A stretch of 38,594 nt of DNA, taken from positions 1 to 38,594 of the forward strand of contig SSNU01000305.1 of assembly GCA_012064415.1 (NCBI GenBank). Reading direction: 5' to 3'. The DNA is from Gyrodactylus bullatarudis (lineage: Eukaryota > Platyhelminthes > Monogenea > Gyrodactylidea > Gyrodactylidae). A program made the position numbers and the translations under genes. A model generated the notes under the pieces. The model saw only the letters and a program-made list of their open reading frames with translations, did no database searches and was not told the DNA's origin. Within the stretch, counting starts at the first letter, position 1, and each line of letters begins with the position of its first letter. Shown here piece after piece: positions 1 through 10,839 of the stretch.

Positions 1-840
1 TGATCCCATATAAACAAATATTATCTTATCATTGTCTTCATAGAGATTGTTGTTTAAAATGCTGTAAATATACGAATTACCTACTTACTTACCTAACGTG
101 TGTTGTTCTACTTACCTAACCACAACAAAAATCTTTCAAACAAAAATGTTTAAATTGTTTTTTTCAAATCAAGTTTAATTTTTCAAATCAAACTTGAGGA
201 AGAAGGAGGAAGTTAGGGAGGGGGTTAAAGTGTATTCTGAGATAAACTGATTTATTTGTAAAATTTTCCGTAGATTCAGAATCTGCTTGAGCTACAGTCA
301 ATATCACTTCTTGTCAGAAAACACTTTTCTCAGTTACTATAGGATTCTTCGACTCCAGGAAGTTGAAATAAGGAATAAAGTCTTGTAAAAATCAATAGAA
401 AATGTTACTGGGAAAAGTTTAAGGGCTAAATTATAATGCATTTCTAGAAGCTATGTTTATCCAGTATGAAAAAGTTTGATATTGCAAAGATACACAAAGA
501 TGAATTGTAAATTTATTATTATAATAAATAATAATATTCAAAGTTTATATTTAGAGAGAAAGGGGTAAAATTCAATGAGTTTCATTTTTATTGTTCAATA
601 GATACACAAAAGTACATTTTCGCCATTATATACCTGAATTCTTTTCAATAAAGCTGAGTGCTTTCCTGATTACACATCAAAAATTCAGACAAAGGCATTA
701 TTCTATAGAATTAAGGAGAGACGCCCAATATTCCCTTTTCATCAATTAAGGCTTGTTTTAATCAAAGTCAGTTGCTCTACTTGAATTTCTAATCGATTTG
801 TAAGGAAAAAATCAAAGAATCCTACTACAAGAATAAATTT
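1..840. other. AT-rich intergenic DNA
   Basis: I see no gene here. A short inverted repeat built on tcaagttt/aaacttga lies at about 165-196, and a purine-rich tract follows at about 196-225. The LINE remnant begins near 841. No reading frame looks coding. Confidence 0.5.
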
Positions 841-1687
841 TCAAAGTTAGTTAAAACTGACCCTCTCTCTAATCTCTCCAAAATAAAAACTACAATATTC
901 TCAATTTTAAAATTCTCTAAGTCCATTAACCTTTCAAAAACTTTAGTCTTAAATAATCTCGACTTTATTTCTCCCCTTGTTCCCACATTAACTATAGAAA
1001 AATCTCTAGAGATTAAGCATATTCAGTCCAGATTTCTATAGTTTTTATATCCTGACTTAGGTTCCTACAATTCCCGTATTCTAATCTCTGGGCTTAACCC
1101 TCTTTTGGTTAGAAGATATGCCATCATTGTAAATCGGCTGAATTATTTGAGAATTCTTATAACCTTAGAAACTCTTTGTTCTCTGATCATTATCTTCTTA
1201 TAATATGATCGATAAAAAATTAAAAATTACTGAATGTTACTTACAAAGATTAAAACCATAATGTCTGATATTAGGTCTAAACTTGATTACTCCAAGAGTC
1301 TTCTTTACGCTAATCATCAATAATCCCAGAATATTAATGAAATCTCTTGAAAGCTCCGTTGTTTTGATTCGTGCCATCACAATTTCACAGACATTACTAA
1401 ATTTTTACATTTACTATCATTTTTTTTGAAATCGATCATTTTTATTTATATACAGAATTATAAAGATTGTACAAATAAGAGAACAGAGAGAGAGTGTTTA
1501 ATGTGACCGCTGTGGGAGGGTTTGAACCTGGGACAGTATAGGGGTCCGAGTGAGAGATGAGAGAGATACCACTACGCCACACCGGGCATGAAACTCAAAG
1601 ATGTTATTCACTTATCGTTTACATTATTTTGTACATACTTATTTGCAATTTTAATAAACCTTTTTCTAACAAAAAAAAAGTTCTCAT
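841..1687 (+). mobile_element. 5'-truncated LINE copy, interrupted by a SINE
   Basis: This is a decayed fragment of the LINE family that dominates the right half of the window. Broken frames at 850-1320 encode the C-terminal part of the reverse transcriptase protein: a piece like YNSRILISGLNPLLVRRYA, and then the family's protein end, SDIRSKLDYSKSLLYA. Frameshifts and stops show it is dead. The 3' UTR is split by a minus-strand SINE at 1420-1587 and resumes at 1588. It ends at about 1667-1679 with the family's signature terminus ctaacaaaa plus an A run. Only the 3' part of the element is present, the usual result of incomplete target-primed reverse transcription. Confidence 0.75.
1420..1587 (-). 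mobile_element. tRNA-derived SINE, copy 1
   Basis: Read on the minus strand, it starts with gcccggtgtggcgtag, which contains a pol III A-box-like tggcgtagtgg. It continues to a B-box-like ggttcaaaccc and ends in an A-rich tail (poly-T at 1420-1427 on the plus strand). It is full length but diverged: the 3' arm of the terminal stem has changed to cccacagcggtc, so pairing with the 5' arm is weakened. It lies inside the 3' UTR of a plus-strand LINE, so it is the younger insertion. Non-autonomous; mobilised by a LINE reverse transcriptase. Confidence 0.8.
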
Positions 1688-2322
1688 CTTCATATCACAA
1701 GGCTTTAGTTGCTTCTTGAGATCATGTAATTCTTTGACTCAAAATCAGAAACAAGAGGCCACATTTATCTTCGTTAAGAAAAATCGCTGTATTTTAGCTC
1801 TGATCTTAACCATTAAATAAGAGAACAAGGCACTTCTTTTTCAGGAAATTTATTTCGATAAGATTTCTTCTTTTTTGATGTTGGAGCTAATTCACCTACA
1901 AATGCCGAAAATTTTTGTTGAAAACTTGGATTTAATGCCTCTAAAATTCTCAAGTCATGTGTGGAATATTTGATATTGAAAATTTTCCGTCTTCCCAGTT
2001 GGTGATATTCTGTTATTGATTGCAGATATATATATATGTTGTATATGCCAGTAATGTTAAAAGATTCGGATCATATGATTCAATATTTATACCATATTAA
2101 TAGAAAGTTGAGGCAAAAAAAAGATTAATTATTATAAATAATAATGATTTATGTTGATTTTGACATTCAACCCATTCAACCCCATGGGGAATATACTACC
2201 TTTGAAATTAGATCAATACTATCATTATAAGAATTGACTTTTACTTGTCCAATTTCTAACATCTATAGATCTGAAAAGACAACAAGTTAGATTTCTATAG
2301 ACGTAGTAATAACCATTAATTA

Positions 2323-2753
2323 TTAGGCCGGGAAAAAGTCGAAATTTGGTAATTTCAGCCATAGAATAAACAGCTCATTTTAGTTCTAATGATATTCATA
2401 CAATCCCTAGTTTCGAATCCATCTAATGAAAATAAAGAAACCAATTTTATAATACTTTTTATTTACTAGCATAAATAATGCCTATTCTCAAGCGGTTAGT
2501 ATGTTTAGAGTGGACTTTCTCAATGCTGATTCAGCATTGCTGAAGAATGTTCTACCAAAGAGCAATAGAATTCAGACTGGCAATCTAAGATTGCAATTTT
2601 AATGCTAATACATCACAATATGTATTGTATATTTTAATAATTTATATAAGATAGTTTGTATTAAGATGAATACATTTTATGTAATTTTAATTTACCTAGG
2701 AAAAATGTCGATTTCGTATGCTCAAAAATGTCGAAATATTTTACCAGCCTAGT
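2323..2753. mobile_element. Possible MITE with short terminal inverted repeats
   Basis: The left end, aggccgggaaaaagtcgaaa, is roughly matched in reverse complement by the right end, where aggctggtaaaatatttcga is read on the minus strand. The interior is AT-rich and non-coding. Flanks are AT-rich (attatt on the left, agttatta on the right), so a target-site duplication is not certain. The ends match imperfectly, so this could be chance or an old element. Confidence 0.3.
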
Positions 2754-3170
2754 TATTAATAACTATGCAATATCTACATTGTAATTATCAGAAAGAAATT
2801 CAAATTTTCATGATTATTATTAGACGAAGAAAATATTTACTCTTTCATTTTTTTGATAAAACACACCATTTACGTGCCAATCTACTTCCTATTTTTCGAT
2901 CGTTATTACTGCTTGTAAATTCATAAACTACGGTGATCCAAGATCATTTCAAAATGACGGATTTTTCAAAAAAATGAATAAGAGTAATTATTTTCTTTGT
3001 CTAATAATGGTCATGAAACTTACGTTTGATTCCTTTCAGACCTTGAAATCAACAAAAATTTTCAAGTCAAAGTTTAAAAAACTTAAAAAATCGCGGCATT
3101 TCGAATTTTAAAATGTCTCTAAAATATTCCAAAAAAACTTTTTTCAAAATTTTTTTTCTCCAAAATCAGT

Positions 3171-3290
3171 AAAAGTGTACATTTTGAATCAGTTACCAAA
3201 AAATCTTTCAAAAATTTCGATACCTTGATGAAAAAATGAGATTTTTGTAAAAATCATGAATTCCCAAATTCATCGAGAATAGCTGTAAAT
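3171..3290 (+). repeat. Dispersed repeat R (tcatgaattcccaaattcatc family)
   Basis: This block reads gaatcagttaccaaaaaatc, then a gagatttttgtaaaaatcat core, then aattcccaaattcatcgaga. Nearly the same series of words occurs in reverse at 27770-27905. Diverged relatives occur in the arms of the 8.2-9.1 kb hairpin, at 9230-9325, 20580-20640, 30000-30095 and 36830-36910. No coding capacity. The recurrence at many unlinked places shows it is a mobile or formerly mobile sequence, but its class is unknown. Confidence 0.6.
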
Positions 3291-4250
3291 GCTTAAAAAC
3301 CAAAATGGCAGAATTTATTTTGAATTTTAGACACAAATTCAAATTTCTTCCGCTCATTACAATAAGGGATTCAATAGATATTGCAATATTTTATCTCAAA
3401 GAAACCTAATATTATTGACATGAAAACGAATCCCTAGCGAAGATAAATAAGAGGGGCTAATCTAAGAAAGGTTCTCAGATAAGCGAAGTACAAGTTTAAA
3501 TATAGTCAGATAAATATTCAAACAAGTTGAATGCTAGCAATGAATTTTAATTATCCAAAATAAAGATATAAGAAGACATCTATCTTGGAAAAGAATTTAA
3601 TTATAATTTCTCATCTACGAGTTCGTACACTATTCGATGAATTGAGTAATTTTATCCTTGACTGATTTCACTGCAAACGAATTCATCTTTTCCCATGATA
3701 CTCCAATCATCAAAATCAATAAACTAAATTTGTACACTTGAAAGTGAATCTAAACGTTTATCACTGAAGACTCATTAAATATCTAACTGAATATCGTTAG
3801 AGAAATATTCACAGACAAAAATGTTAAAAACTTGATTTTCTGGAGTTTTTTAATGAGAATTTTGTCATGTTTTTCATGATTAATTGGCTTTCCGACAAGA
3901 TTTTTCAAAATATTAAAAAGCTATCTAGATCAAAGTTTTATGAGCTTTACAAGTCTACTATTACGAATTAATGATTCACGTAGTTTTTCAAACATGTCCG
4001 AGAATCCACTTAAATTGATAATTTAGAAAATTGAAAGAAGATATATTAAAACCAAATGTACATTTCTCGAAGCATCATCAGTGGTAATTCTTCAAAAGTT
4101 AAAAGTTCATTCAAGATACAAATTATGACAGAAATAGTAAAAGCCAAGGAAAATAAGAATAAAATGTAAGCTGAAAAAACACCTAAACTCTCCAATAGCA
4201 ACAGTGGAGAGAAAAGTGAAAAAGCTCACATTGGCCAAGGTTGTTGAAGA

Positions 4251-4980
4251 TTATAGGAATAGTGTTTTAAGTACAATTTTGAATTGTATGTTATTACAGT
4301 GTTGATTGATGAGATCATTAAGTCTTCTTCTAATGTCTAAACTGAACCCATCACCTTTGAAGTTGAGCTTCATAAAAATAGTTGTTTTATCCAATTTATC
4401 AGTTTCGACAACATCATTTCTATCCATTGATACATCCATGAATTTGTCAAAAAATTTACCGGGATAACCATTCTCCTTCAGACTTAACTTCAAGTTCTCT
4501 ATTCCTCAGGGCTTACTATCTTTCTTATCCTCTTACTTAGACCAATTACTAAGCCAACTTTATGAGAAATAGGACTGAAACTAGCATAATGTAGATACTT
4601 ATCGGTGTCAGTCTTCTTCATATAAATATTTCTTATAATTAATTTATCTTCTCTTCTAGTCAATTTGACATCTAAGAAACCCAAAAATAGATTCTCTTTC
4701 CATACTAAAAAAACTATATTAGGATGAAACGAATTCATCTTGAAAAAAAGTCATCTACTTATAAGTGAGGTTTCATTAAAATAAAAGTGTCATCAACATA
4801 TCTGATGTAAACATCAGTGTAAGAATTGGTTTTTTCTTAACCGACAAGGCTAAAGGTTTCATTGGAGTACATTGTAATCCTAAACTATCTGAAAATTGTT
4901 CTATGCCTCTGTTGATGAACTTTGACTCTTTGTTTCTGATGAGTCAACTCAATTGGGGAAATCGTATGACTCACGGTGGA
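4251..4980 (-). pseudogene. PLE reverse transcriptase remnant (YVDD core and thumb)
   Basis: The catalytic palm motif appears as YIRYVDDTFILMK (YVDD at 4789-4800). Residues upstream include LGLQCTPMKPLALS, in the place of the usual GSPLSP-type motif. After a break, the next segment has NSFHPNIVFLVWKEN, FLDVKL, and IYMKKTDTDKYLHYASFSPISHKVG (quoted as motifs: FLDV, KKTDTDKYLHYASFSP). This order of HPNI, FLDV, TDTDKYLHY and SHK is characteristic of Penelope-like and related reverse transcriptases. A final segment carries ENGYPGKFFDKFM and a KLNFKGDGFSLDIRRRL stretch. Stops after KPHL and between the last two segments, with frame changes, make it a pseudogene. Confidence 0.75.
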
Positions 4981-5467
4981 AGAAATCAACTTGTTGTTTA
5001 AAAAAACAACATTACTAATTCAGAATCAAATTTTATACTTTTTTCTGATATTTGACCTAAAAAATGCTATCCACATCTGATATATTGCTCGCACTTTTGC
5101 TCATTTTTCATCAAATTGCGTTCTAATAAATTTTTTTTTATTTTCTCTAAAAGAGAAAAATAATCATTTTTGAAAGAAAAAATATTTTTTTCTTTTATAT
5201 CAGTACATATCAAGGATTGATAGCGTCAATCTACCAAGTGTTTCCTTAGACTTAATAAAATTCAAGTCGAGAAAAGGATTTTTATTTGATTACAATTTTA
5301 TGTAGGATTTCTATACAAAAAATAAATCTGAACTTGAATAATCACAATGAAGAAATTATAGTGTTTTTAGACATTGAATCTAGCAAGGTGTGGTCACTGG
5401 TAATTACTATATCCATGTGAATCTAACTTGATGGAGATTGAGTCAAGGAATATTCAACTCACGGTGG

Positions 5468-5514
5468 CAAATGTAGACGTGTTTCGTCCTCATTTGGGCT
5501 CGTTTGTACATTTG
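5468..5514 (-). ncRNA. Vestigial type I hammerhead ribozyme of the PLE
   Basis: On the minus strand two 8-base arms pair perfectly (caaatgta at 5514-5507 with tacatttg at 5475-5468) as stem I. Between them lie, in hammerhead order: caaacga in the place of the CUGANGA core, stem II gccc-aaatga-ggac with one mismatch, the conserved gaaa, a minimal stem III cacg, and the gtc cleavage triplet just before the second arm of stem I. Minimal hammerheads with a very short stem III are known from Penelope-like elements. The core carries AA instead of UG, and loss of core G5 should abolish cleavage, so this is probably inactive. Confidence 0.6.
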
Positions 5515-5540
5515 AGACATTAAACCTATCTAGCGGAGGA

Positions 5541-8184
5541 TTGATATTTGATTGAAAATTTATGTAGGATTTCAATAAAAAGACCAAAACTTATTTTATT
5601 ACACGGGAAATTTATTTTGAGGATATTTTTTGTTTATACCTGAAGTCAAATTGTGGTGATTCGAAAAATTTCGGAATTATTCAGAATCTGAAGAACCCTA
5701 TTTGCTGATGATTTTGGCAAAATAAAATCTTGAAATATTACACATTGTGTTTTTAGAATATTAACCTTCCAATTCTGTTTATTTCTCGTTCAATCAATTT
5801 TCGTTATATAACTACGTGGTAAACTTTCTCACAATTGCTGTGAATTTGGAAAGGGGGAAGCTCTGGAAAAAATCATTAGAAAGTCATGCAATTTATCATG
5901 TATTTTACACTTGATTGACAGGAATAAAAATAACAAAAACTCTGCATGAATCTGAAAGAAATTCACGCATACTTTCAGAATATTTAAGAATCTTACATTT
6001 ATGAGAATTTGTTACGGTGTGTGTAAATAATGGAAATTATACAGTTATGTTAAAAGTTGATAGATTTGCAAGTCCTCGCTAAAAGACAGCTTTTTTTTAG
6101 ATGACCTAAATGAAATAAGCCGAATAACCTAAAGTTTAATAAATAAACAGACTCAGAGAATTTCGTAATTGTACCAAAATCTATGCATTAGATTTATTGT
6201 ATGAGTATTCATTTTACAAATTAAGCCCGATCTAATCAAAAATATTTTATTTTCTAACTTATCTTTCAGTTCGGAGAATATTAGTGTATGTGACTAAACA
6301 CCTTAAGAGGAAGAGCGATTCTCTAATCCTCTAATTTTAACCTTGGGATATTATCTAACCTCAGTCTTTCCATAATTAAATGTCTGATCACTCTTTTAGA
6401 CGCAATGTTCTGTCTTATTTTTTTATAAATTATATAAAATATTCTCATATGCTACAAAAATGCTATATTTTTTTCAAAATTGTGCTAATTTTTTCTGAAA
6501 AAAATGCTATTTTCTGACTGCCCTACTAATAACTAAGAATTTTCAACAAATCTCACGAAAAGGTTAATCATTTGCTAAGCAAAAAAATGTGTTATACATT
6601 ACCAGTACTACCAGAGTGAGAAAAACAATATTTTTTGAAAAGAAATAATAATCGCGTATGGTTCGTTCAAAAATCTCTATTAAGTTAATTTTGTTTTCTC
6701 GATATTTTTCTGACATGAACCTACTTTTGATTTTCGCTCATTTATTACGGCCCAAAGAATAAGAAGCGTGAATAGTCGAGTATAGCATTATGATAGAATG
6801 ATTATATAGTTTTTTCTTTTGATTTCCTGAAATTGAATTTCAAAAATCAATATCAGAAATTCATTACTATCATTTCTTTCCGGTTATCTACAGTAAATGA
6901 GGTTCTTTTCTCTAAAATTACATCATTATCAGTGTAATTAACACCCTGAGGGGATTTCTCATTGACTGATCTTGATATGATTGACATTTTTGCTAAAAAT
7001 TTAATTATTGATTTTGAACGAAATTTTGTCATTTTATGAATGAAATTATGATATTGTGGGAAAAATGGTCAATGACATAATGGAGAATGATTTTCATTCT
7101 TTAAAAATATGCAAAATACGATCAGAATACTAATTCTATCAGAAATGTAAGTACTCTCGTGAGTTGTTTGGAGAGAAAAATTATTTCATCCTAGCCTAGT
7201 TAACAATAGGCTATATCCCACCGACATGATAAAATAACGAAATTTACCATAAAGGTCCTCTTAATGATAAGATAACTTTTTTTGAAGATAGAACTTAAGA
7301 AATTCATTAAATGGCCAAGAGAAATTTTAGTTTTAAATTAAACCAGAAAATCCCGCAGATTGTCAATATTTTCTCAAATTTTGTACCAGAAAAACATAAC
7401 TATTTTACTAATTTTACCATATTTTCTGGTTGAAAATCAAATCGTTCTTTATCTGAATTTTATTGATTCTCCCTTCTTTCAAGATTTGATCGAAGCCTCT
7501 ATTTCTGTCAAGATTATCAAGATTTATCAAAAGTTGATATGCCCCGAATAGGAAAATTTTCCAAAAAATAAAATTCTATCGATTTCAATAGAAAAGTACA
7601 AAATTATTTTTCAATCTTGAAGCAGGCGCTTATAATTGATGAATCTATTCGACTATAATTCCAAGATTATGCATCTACTATTTGTATTGTTTCTCAGTAT
7701 CAAATCAAATAAAAACATTCCCATAATAGTACAGTGGTGAAGGATATACGTAAGAATATAGCAGAATTAATTCCCAATTGTAATTAGTTTTCTTCTGTAG
7801 TTTATTTCCCATACAGCTTTTTCTTGCCTTTTTTCATTCAGATATATATATTTTTTTGTAGAAAACTATGTGTGTAACTTTTTCGATGCTTTAGCCATAT
7901 TTAATAGTAGTAGTAGGAGTAGTGTAAGAAATGTACAAGGAAATAATTGGAAATGAAAAAAATTTCGATATCTCTTCAACTACTTTTCTTTGGATATCAG
8001 GGAACGGAGGGGAATAGTTTTCTTTCTACCACTGAATGTAGCATTATAACAGTTTTTTTCCAACGATTACTTGCTTTTGGCGAGGAAAATTAATTTCTTT
8101 ATCAGAATTATAATTAAAAATCATCATGGAAATGAGTATGAATTGAATTTATACAAAAATGAACTGAACAGTCTTCAAATCCTA
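5541..8184. other. AT-rich intergenic DNA
   Basis: I could not support a gene in this stretch. Reading frames up to about 60 codons exist (for example near 7360-7551) but have the Ile/Leu/Lys/Asn/Phe-rich look expected of random AT-rich DNA, and show no family motif. A short (tag)n-like run occurs near 7906-7924. Confidence 0.5.
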
Positions 8185-9104
8185 AAGTTGGGAATCCATG
8201 ATTTTTATAGAAATCTCGATTTTTTCATCAAGAATTCGAATTTGTTAAAGATTTTTGGGATCCTACTCATTTTACACACTTTTACCAGTTGAAGAAAAAA
8301 AAATTCTAAATGAAAAATATGGCCGTTTTTCAAATTTCAATTTGGCTCTAAAATCCCATTTTTTCGAACTTTGAGCTCAGAATTTTTATTCATTTGAGAG
8401 TGGGAGACTGATCGAAAGAGTTTTTCGGGATCAAGATTAGATAATGAAGCTGAATTGCACTGTCAAATTACCGACAGTTACCCCGTTTTCGAGAGATTTT
8501 GAATTATCGAAATTTCATTGATTTTCATGTAATGAAAATGATCAAAAAATTGAAATTCCGCTCCCAAACGATAATGTGGTTATGCACCAGTTAGATTCAG
8601 TTGAATTGATTCTCTTGTATAATCTTGATCCTGCGAAACCTCTTTTGATCAACCTCCAAAATTTTTGTTGGTTCAAAATTCGATTTGGGATTTTGGAGCC
8701 AAATTTAAATTTGAAAAATGGCCATATTTTTCATTAAAATAATTTCAGAATTAGAGAAAAATGATCTAAAATTAGTTTTATAATAAAATTTATTAAAACT
8801 TAGGTCAATATTAGGATTCTCAGCCATGGTCATCCAAACGTTTCGACGGTGATTGTCTTCGTTTTGTTTTTGATAAACTCGTCGTACCACTGAAGAAGGC
8901 GTGTGAAGACAATCACCGTCGAAACGTTTGGATGACCATGGCTGAGAATCCTAATATTGACCTAAGTTTTAAAATAATTTCTTCAGAATTTTTTCTTCAA
9001 AGGGTAAAAGTGAGGAACATGAGTAGGATCCCAAAAAATCTTTAACAAATTCGAATAATTGATAAAAAATCGAGATTTCTGTAAAAATCATAGATTCCCA
9101 ACTT
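8185..9104. repeat. Large nested inverted repeat (hairpin locus)
   Basis: The left arm at about 8185-8370 (agttgggaatcc ... gatcctactcat ... ggctctaaaatccca) matches the reverse complement of the right arm at about 8668-9104 (tgggattttggagcc ... atgagtaggatccc ... gattcccaact). The right arm is split by about 245 bases that are absent from the left arm (about 8741-8985). The split is bordered by aaaataatttcagaa on the left and aaaataatttcttcagaa on the right, which looks like a target-site duplication. The arms belong to dispersed repeat family R. The 73-codon frame at 8071-8292 is an incidental frame, mostly within this repeat. Confidence 0.7.
8795..8970. repeat. Perfect 66-bp inverted repeat inside the hairpin arm
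   Basis: Arms 8795-8860 and 8905-8970 are exact reverse complements as far as I can check base by base. They are separated by a 44-base loop (8861-8904). Arm ends are aaaacttagg and cctaagtttt, and the inner ends are gtcttc and gaagac. The sequence is richer in GC than its surroundings. The segment ctgaagaaggc...gtcgaaacg resembles the region found near the ends of some Penelope-like elements, but I cannot confirm this. No protein is supported. Confidence 0.85.
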
Positions 9105-9325
9105 CATATCAATTAGCTTTACTAATGAAATGCGTCTGTCTGGTACATAAATGTATCTGCTTCTAGATTATTTCGAATTTTTTTGAGGGATTCATCCTGA
9201 TGTTAGTAATTTATAGTCTGTAACACCTAATAAGGATTCCAAAAAAAATCTTTATCATATTCGATTTCTTGAAACTAAAAAAAAACTTTGATTAATTCCC
9301 AACTCTATATCAATTATCTTTACAG

Positions 9326-9620
9326 ATGGTAGAATCCATTAAAACTGTTACTAATAGGGAACACTTTGCTTTTATAGGGCGTTCCTCTACTGAGAGAAGT
9401 CAAAAAGGAATTAGTAGATCTTGTATCATACTTTGCTGTCCCCGGATATCCCAGAATGTCGGTACATTCAGAGCGTGGAGATTAAGAGTTCTGCGATGGG
9501 ATACAGTCTAGGACGATGTGAATTAAGAGAAAGGGTACAGAACTGGTCAGAAACCCTGAGCAACATAGGCCCAATTCTCCTCGAGTTGGTCTGAATCACT
9601 GGATCTTATCAACAGTGGTA
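9326..9620 (+). pseudogene. Possible integrase-core remnant
   Basis: This short stretch is clearly richer in GC than its surroundings. The frame giving ELVDLVSYFAVPGYPRMSV followed by HSERGD, a stop and EF resembles the strand-and-motif order of retroviral-type integrase cores found in Ty3/gypsy elements and GIN-type transposons, where F-G-x-P ... SDxGxEF is usual. The catalytic Asp would be Glu here, and stops interrupt the frame, so any function is gone. The match is short, and a chance resemblance is possible. A copy of repeat R abuts it on the left (9230-9325). Confidence 0.3.
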
Positions 9621-9693
9621 AATTATTCACTTATTTTCTACAGTAATTATTCTGTATTAATCGGATTAAGGTTGTTAAGGAGTCATATTTTAA

Positions 9694-9857
9694 CCCTTTA
9701 GGTGCCAAGTTTCATAAAATCGAAAATTTAGCAATAAAAAAAATATTGAACTATTTCACTATGCAAGTTTTCATTTTGGACTTGAATTAGATTTGTTCAG
9801 AAATCTGTCGAACTAATAAATTTTTTGAAAAAAATGAACACATCGGCACCGAAAGGG
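9694..9857. mobile_element. piggyBac-type MITE, copy 1
   Basis: This 164-bp element is flanked by TTAA on both sides (9690-9693 and 9858-9861). Its terminal inverted repeats are ccctttaggtgccaa on the left, and ccctttcggtgccgat read inward from the right. TTAA duplications and CCC termini are hallmarks of the piggyBac superfamily. It has no coding capacity and would need a transposase in trans. Confidence 0.8.
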
Positions 9858-9861
9858 TTAA

Positions 9862-10346
9862 AACAAAATTTAAAGTTATCTCAACTTCTTCTTTGTCAAT
9901 AATTTCATCTCCATTAAATCTTGTTTCAAACAAAAATATTTTCATTGCATGTTGTAAAATTGAATAACCGGAGAGAAACAGAGATAAGGGATTTTTTTAT
10001 ATTGTCGCATTTTCGGACGAGAGGATTATTTTTCAGCACTGTAATTAATAAATGAATCAAAAAAGTTCGGTAATGATCTAAATCAGTTACAGGGAAAATC
10101 CCCCTTCTCTAATCAGCGTCAAAAGGAGCCAATCAAAGTGAGCCAATGATACTCAATGTATGCAAGTATTAAAAAGAGGGAGGGCTATAATTATTTTGCA
10201 TTTTTGACCTTTTACTTAATCATATGAACGAATCAAACCTTTTTATAATAATGCTTATTTTTTATGATGTCCAATGTATGAAAAATCAAAATGTATTCCA
10301 ATATAATACCTTGAATAAAATAAAATAGACTTGAGAAGCTTTTCAG
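9862..10346. other. Intergenic DNA between MITE copy 1 and an orphan exon
   Basis: No gene or RNA recognised. Two near-repeated words, agccaatcaaagtg and agccaatgatact, lie at about 10117-10152 and could be CCAAT-type promoter elements, but there is no clear transcription unit to attach them to. Confidence 0.35.
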
Positions 10347-10487
10347 CGAATCAAATTCCATTAGCTTCTAAAGAAAAAAGTATTGGAAATTTATTGGAGA
10401 ACGATATTTGGGAGCTGTGTAACTCAGAAAAGAAAGCAAGAAACTTTTTCGTAGAGCATAATTTTATCGACGTATCACCGATTGAAT
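10347..10487 (+). CDS. Orphan coding-like exon, unknown protein
   Basis: After an acceptor-like cttttcag, an open stretch encodes a balanced sequence: NQIPLASKEKSIGNLLEND, then IWELCNSEKKARNFFVEHNF, then IDVSPIE. It ends at a donor-like t|gtaagt. The mix of acidic, basic and hydrophobic residues is unlike the random frames nearby. The FFxEHxxI pattern faintly recalls the N-terminal region of Merlin/ISXO2-like transposases, which start with a short helix pair before a zinc ribbon, but this is a guess. I found no convincing neighbouring exons, so it may be a relic. Confidence 0.35.
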
Positions 10488-10839
10488 GTAAGTTGGACAT
10501 ACTTTAGATAACTTTTGATTGGCTAAGCAAGAAACTTTTGATCAGGTAAACAGAAATAAACAAAAATAATTATTCAAAACGTTTTTTGGAAAACCTATTT
10601 CCCAGCGTCATAGATAAAAAATAAGATACCTTTTATCGATTAAACATACACCTATAGAATTCAAATATGCAATCGCCTTGACTCTATCTGCTCAAGCTTG
10701 ATAGTTGACCCATCTTTGATCGATAACCAAAAATAATTGCGTTAAAACAACAATAGTTTTGTAATCAGTGTATTCACAAACCATAAGATAGACAAAAGAT
10801 TGAATGCGAATCCTGAAAAAAAACTCTCCGGAACTTTAA

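Larger units (their letters stand above)
1688..4063. other. Intergenic DNA with repeats
   Basis: No supported gene. The stretch holds a possible MITE at 2323-2753, an (AT)n run near 2026-2037, a small palindromic patch around 2520-2600 (aatgctgattcagcattg), and one copy of a dispersed repeat at about 3171-3290. Confidence 0.5.
4064..5540 (-). mobile_element. Degraded Penelope-like retroelement (PLE)
   Basis: Read on the minus strand, it runs from a hammerhead-like segment (5514-5468), through a decayed leader, to the reverse transcriptase palm motif and thumb, and ends near gatgatgcttcgagaaatg at about 4064-4086. Orientation of ribozyme and reverse transcriptase agree. It is broken by frameshifts and stops at several places, and the N-terminal half of the reverse transcriptase and any GIY-YIG endonuclease are not recognisable. 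It is therefore a dead copy. A second fragment of the same family lies at 36979-37140 on the plus strand. Confidence 0.75.

Noticed and set aside
4930..4985. A plus-strand hammerhead at ctgatgagtcaact ... gaaatcg
   Set aside because: The core word is present, but stem II does not close properly, stem I arms do not pair, and the strand is opposite to the element.
8071..8292. A 73-codon ORF as a gene
   Set aside because: Mostly lies in the arm of the large inverted repeat and is rich in Ile, Asn, Leu and Lys, as expected of AT-rich random frames.
8705..8890. A 61-codon minus-strand ORF as a gene
   Set aside because: It spans the palindrome insert and repeat arm; no motif, and the frame is a by-product of the inverted repeat.
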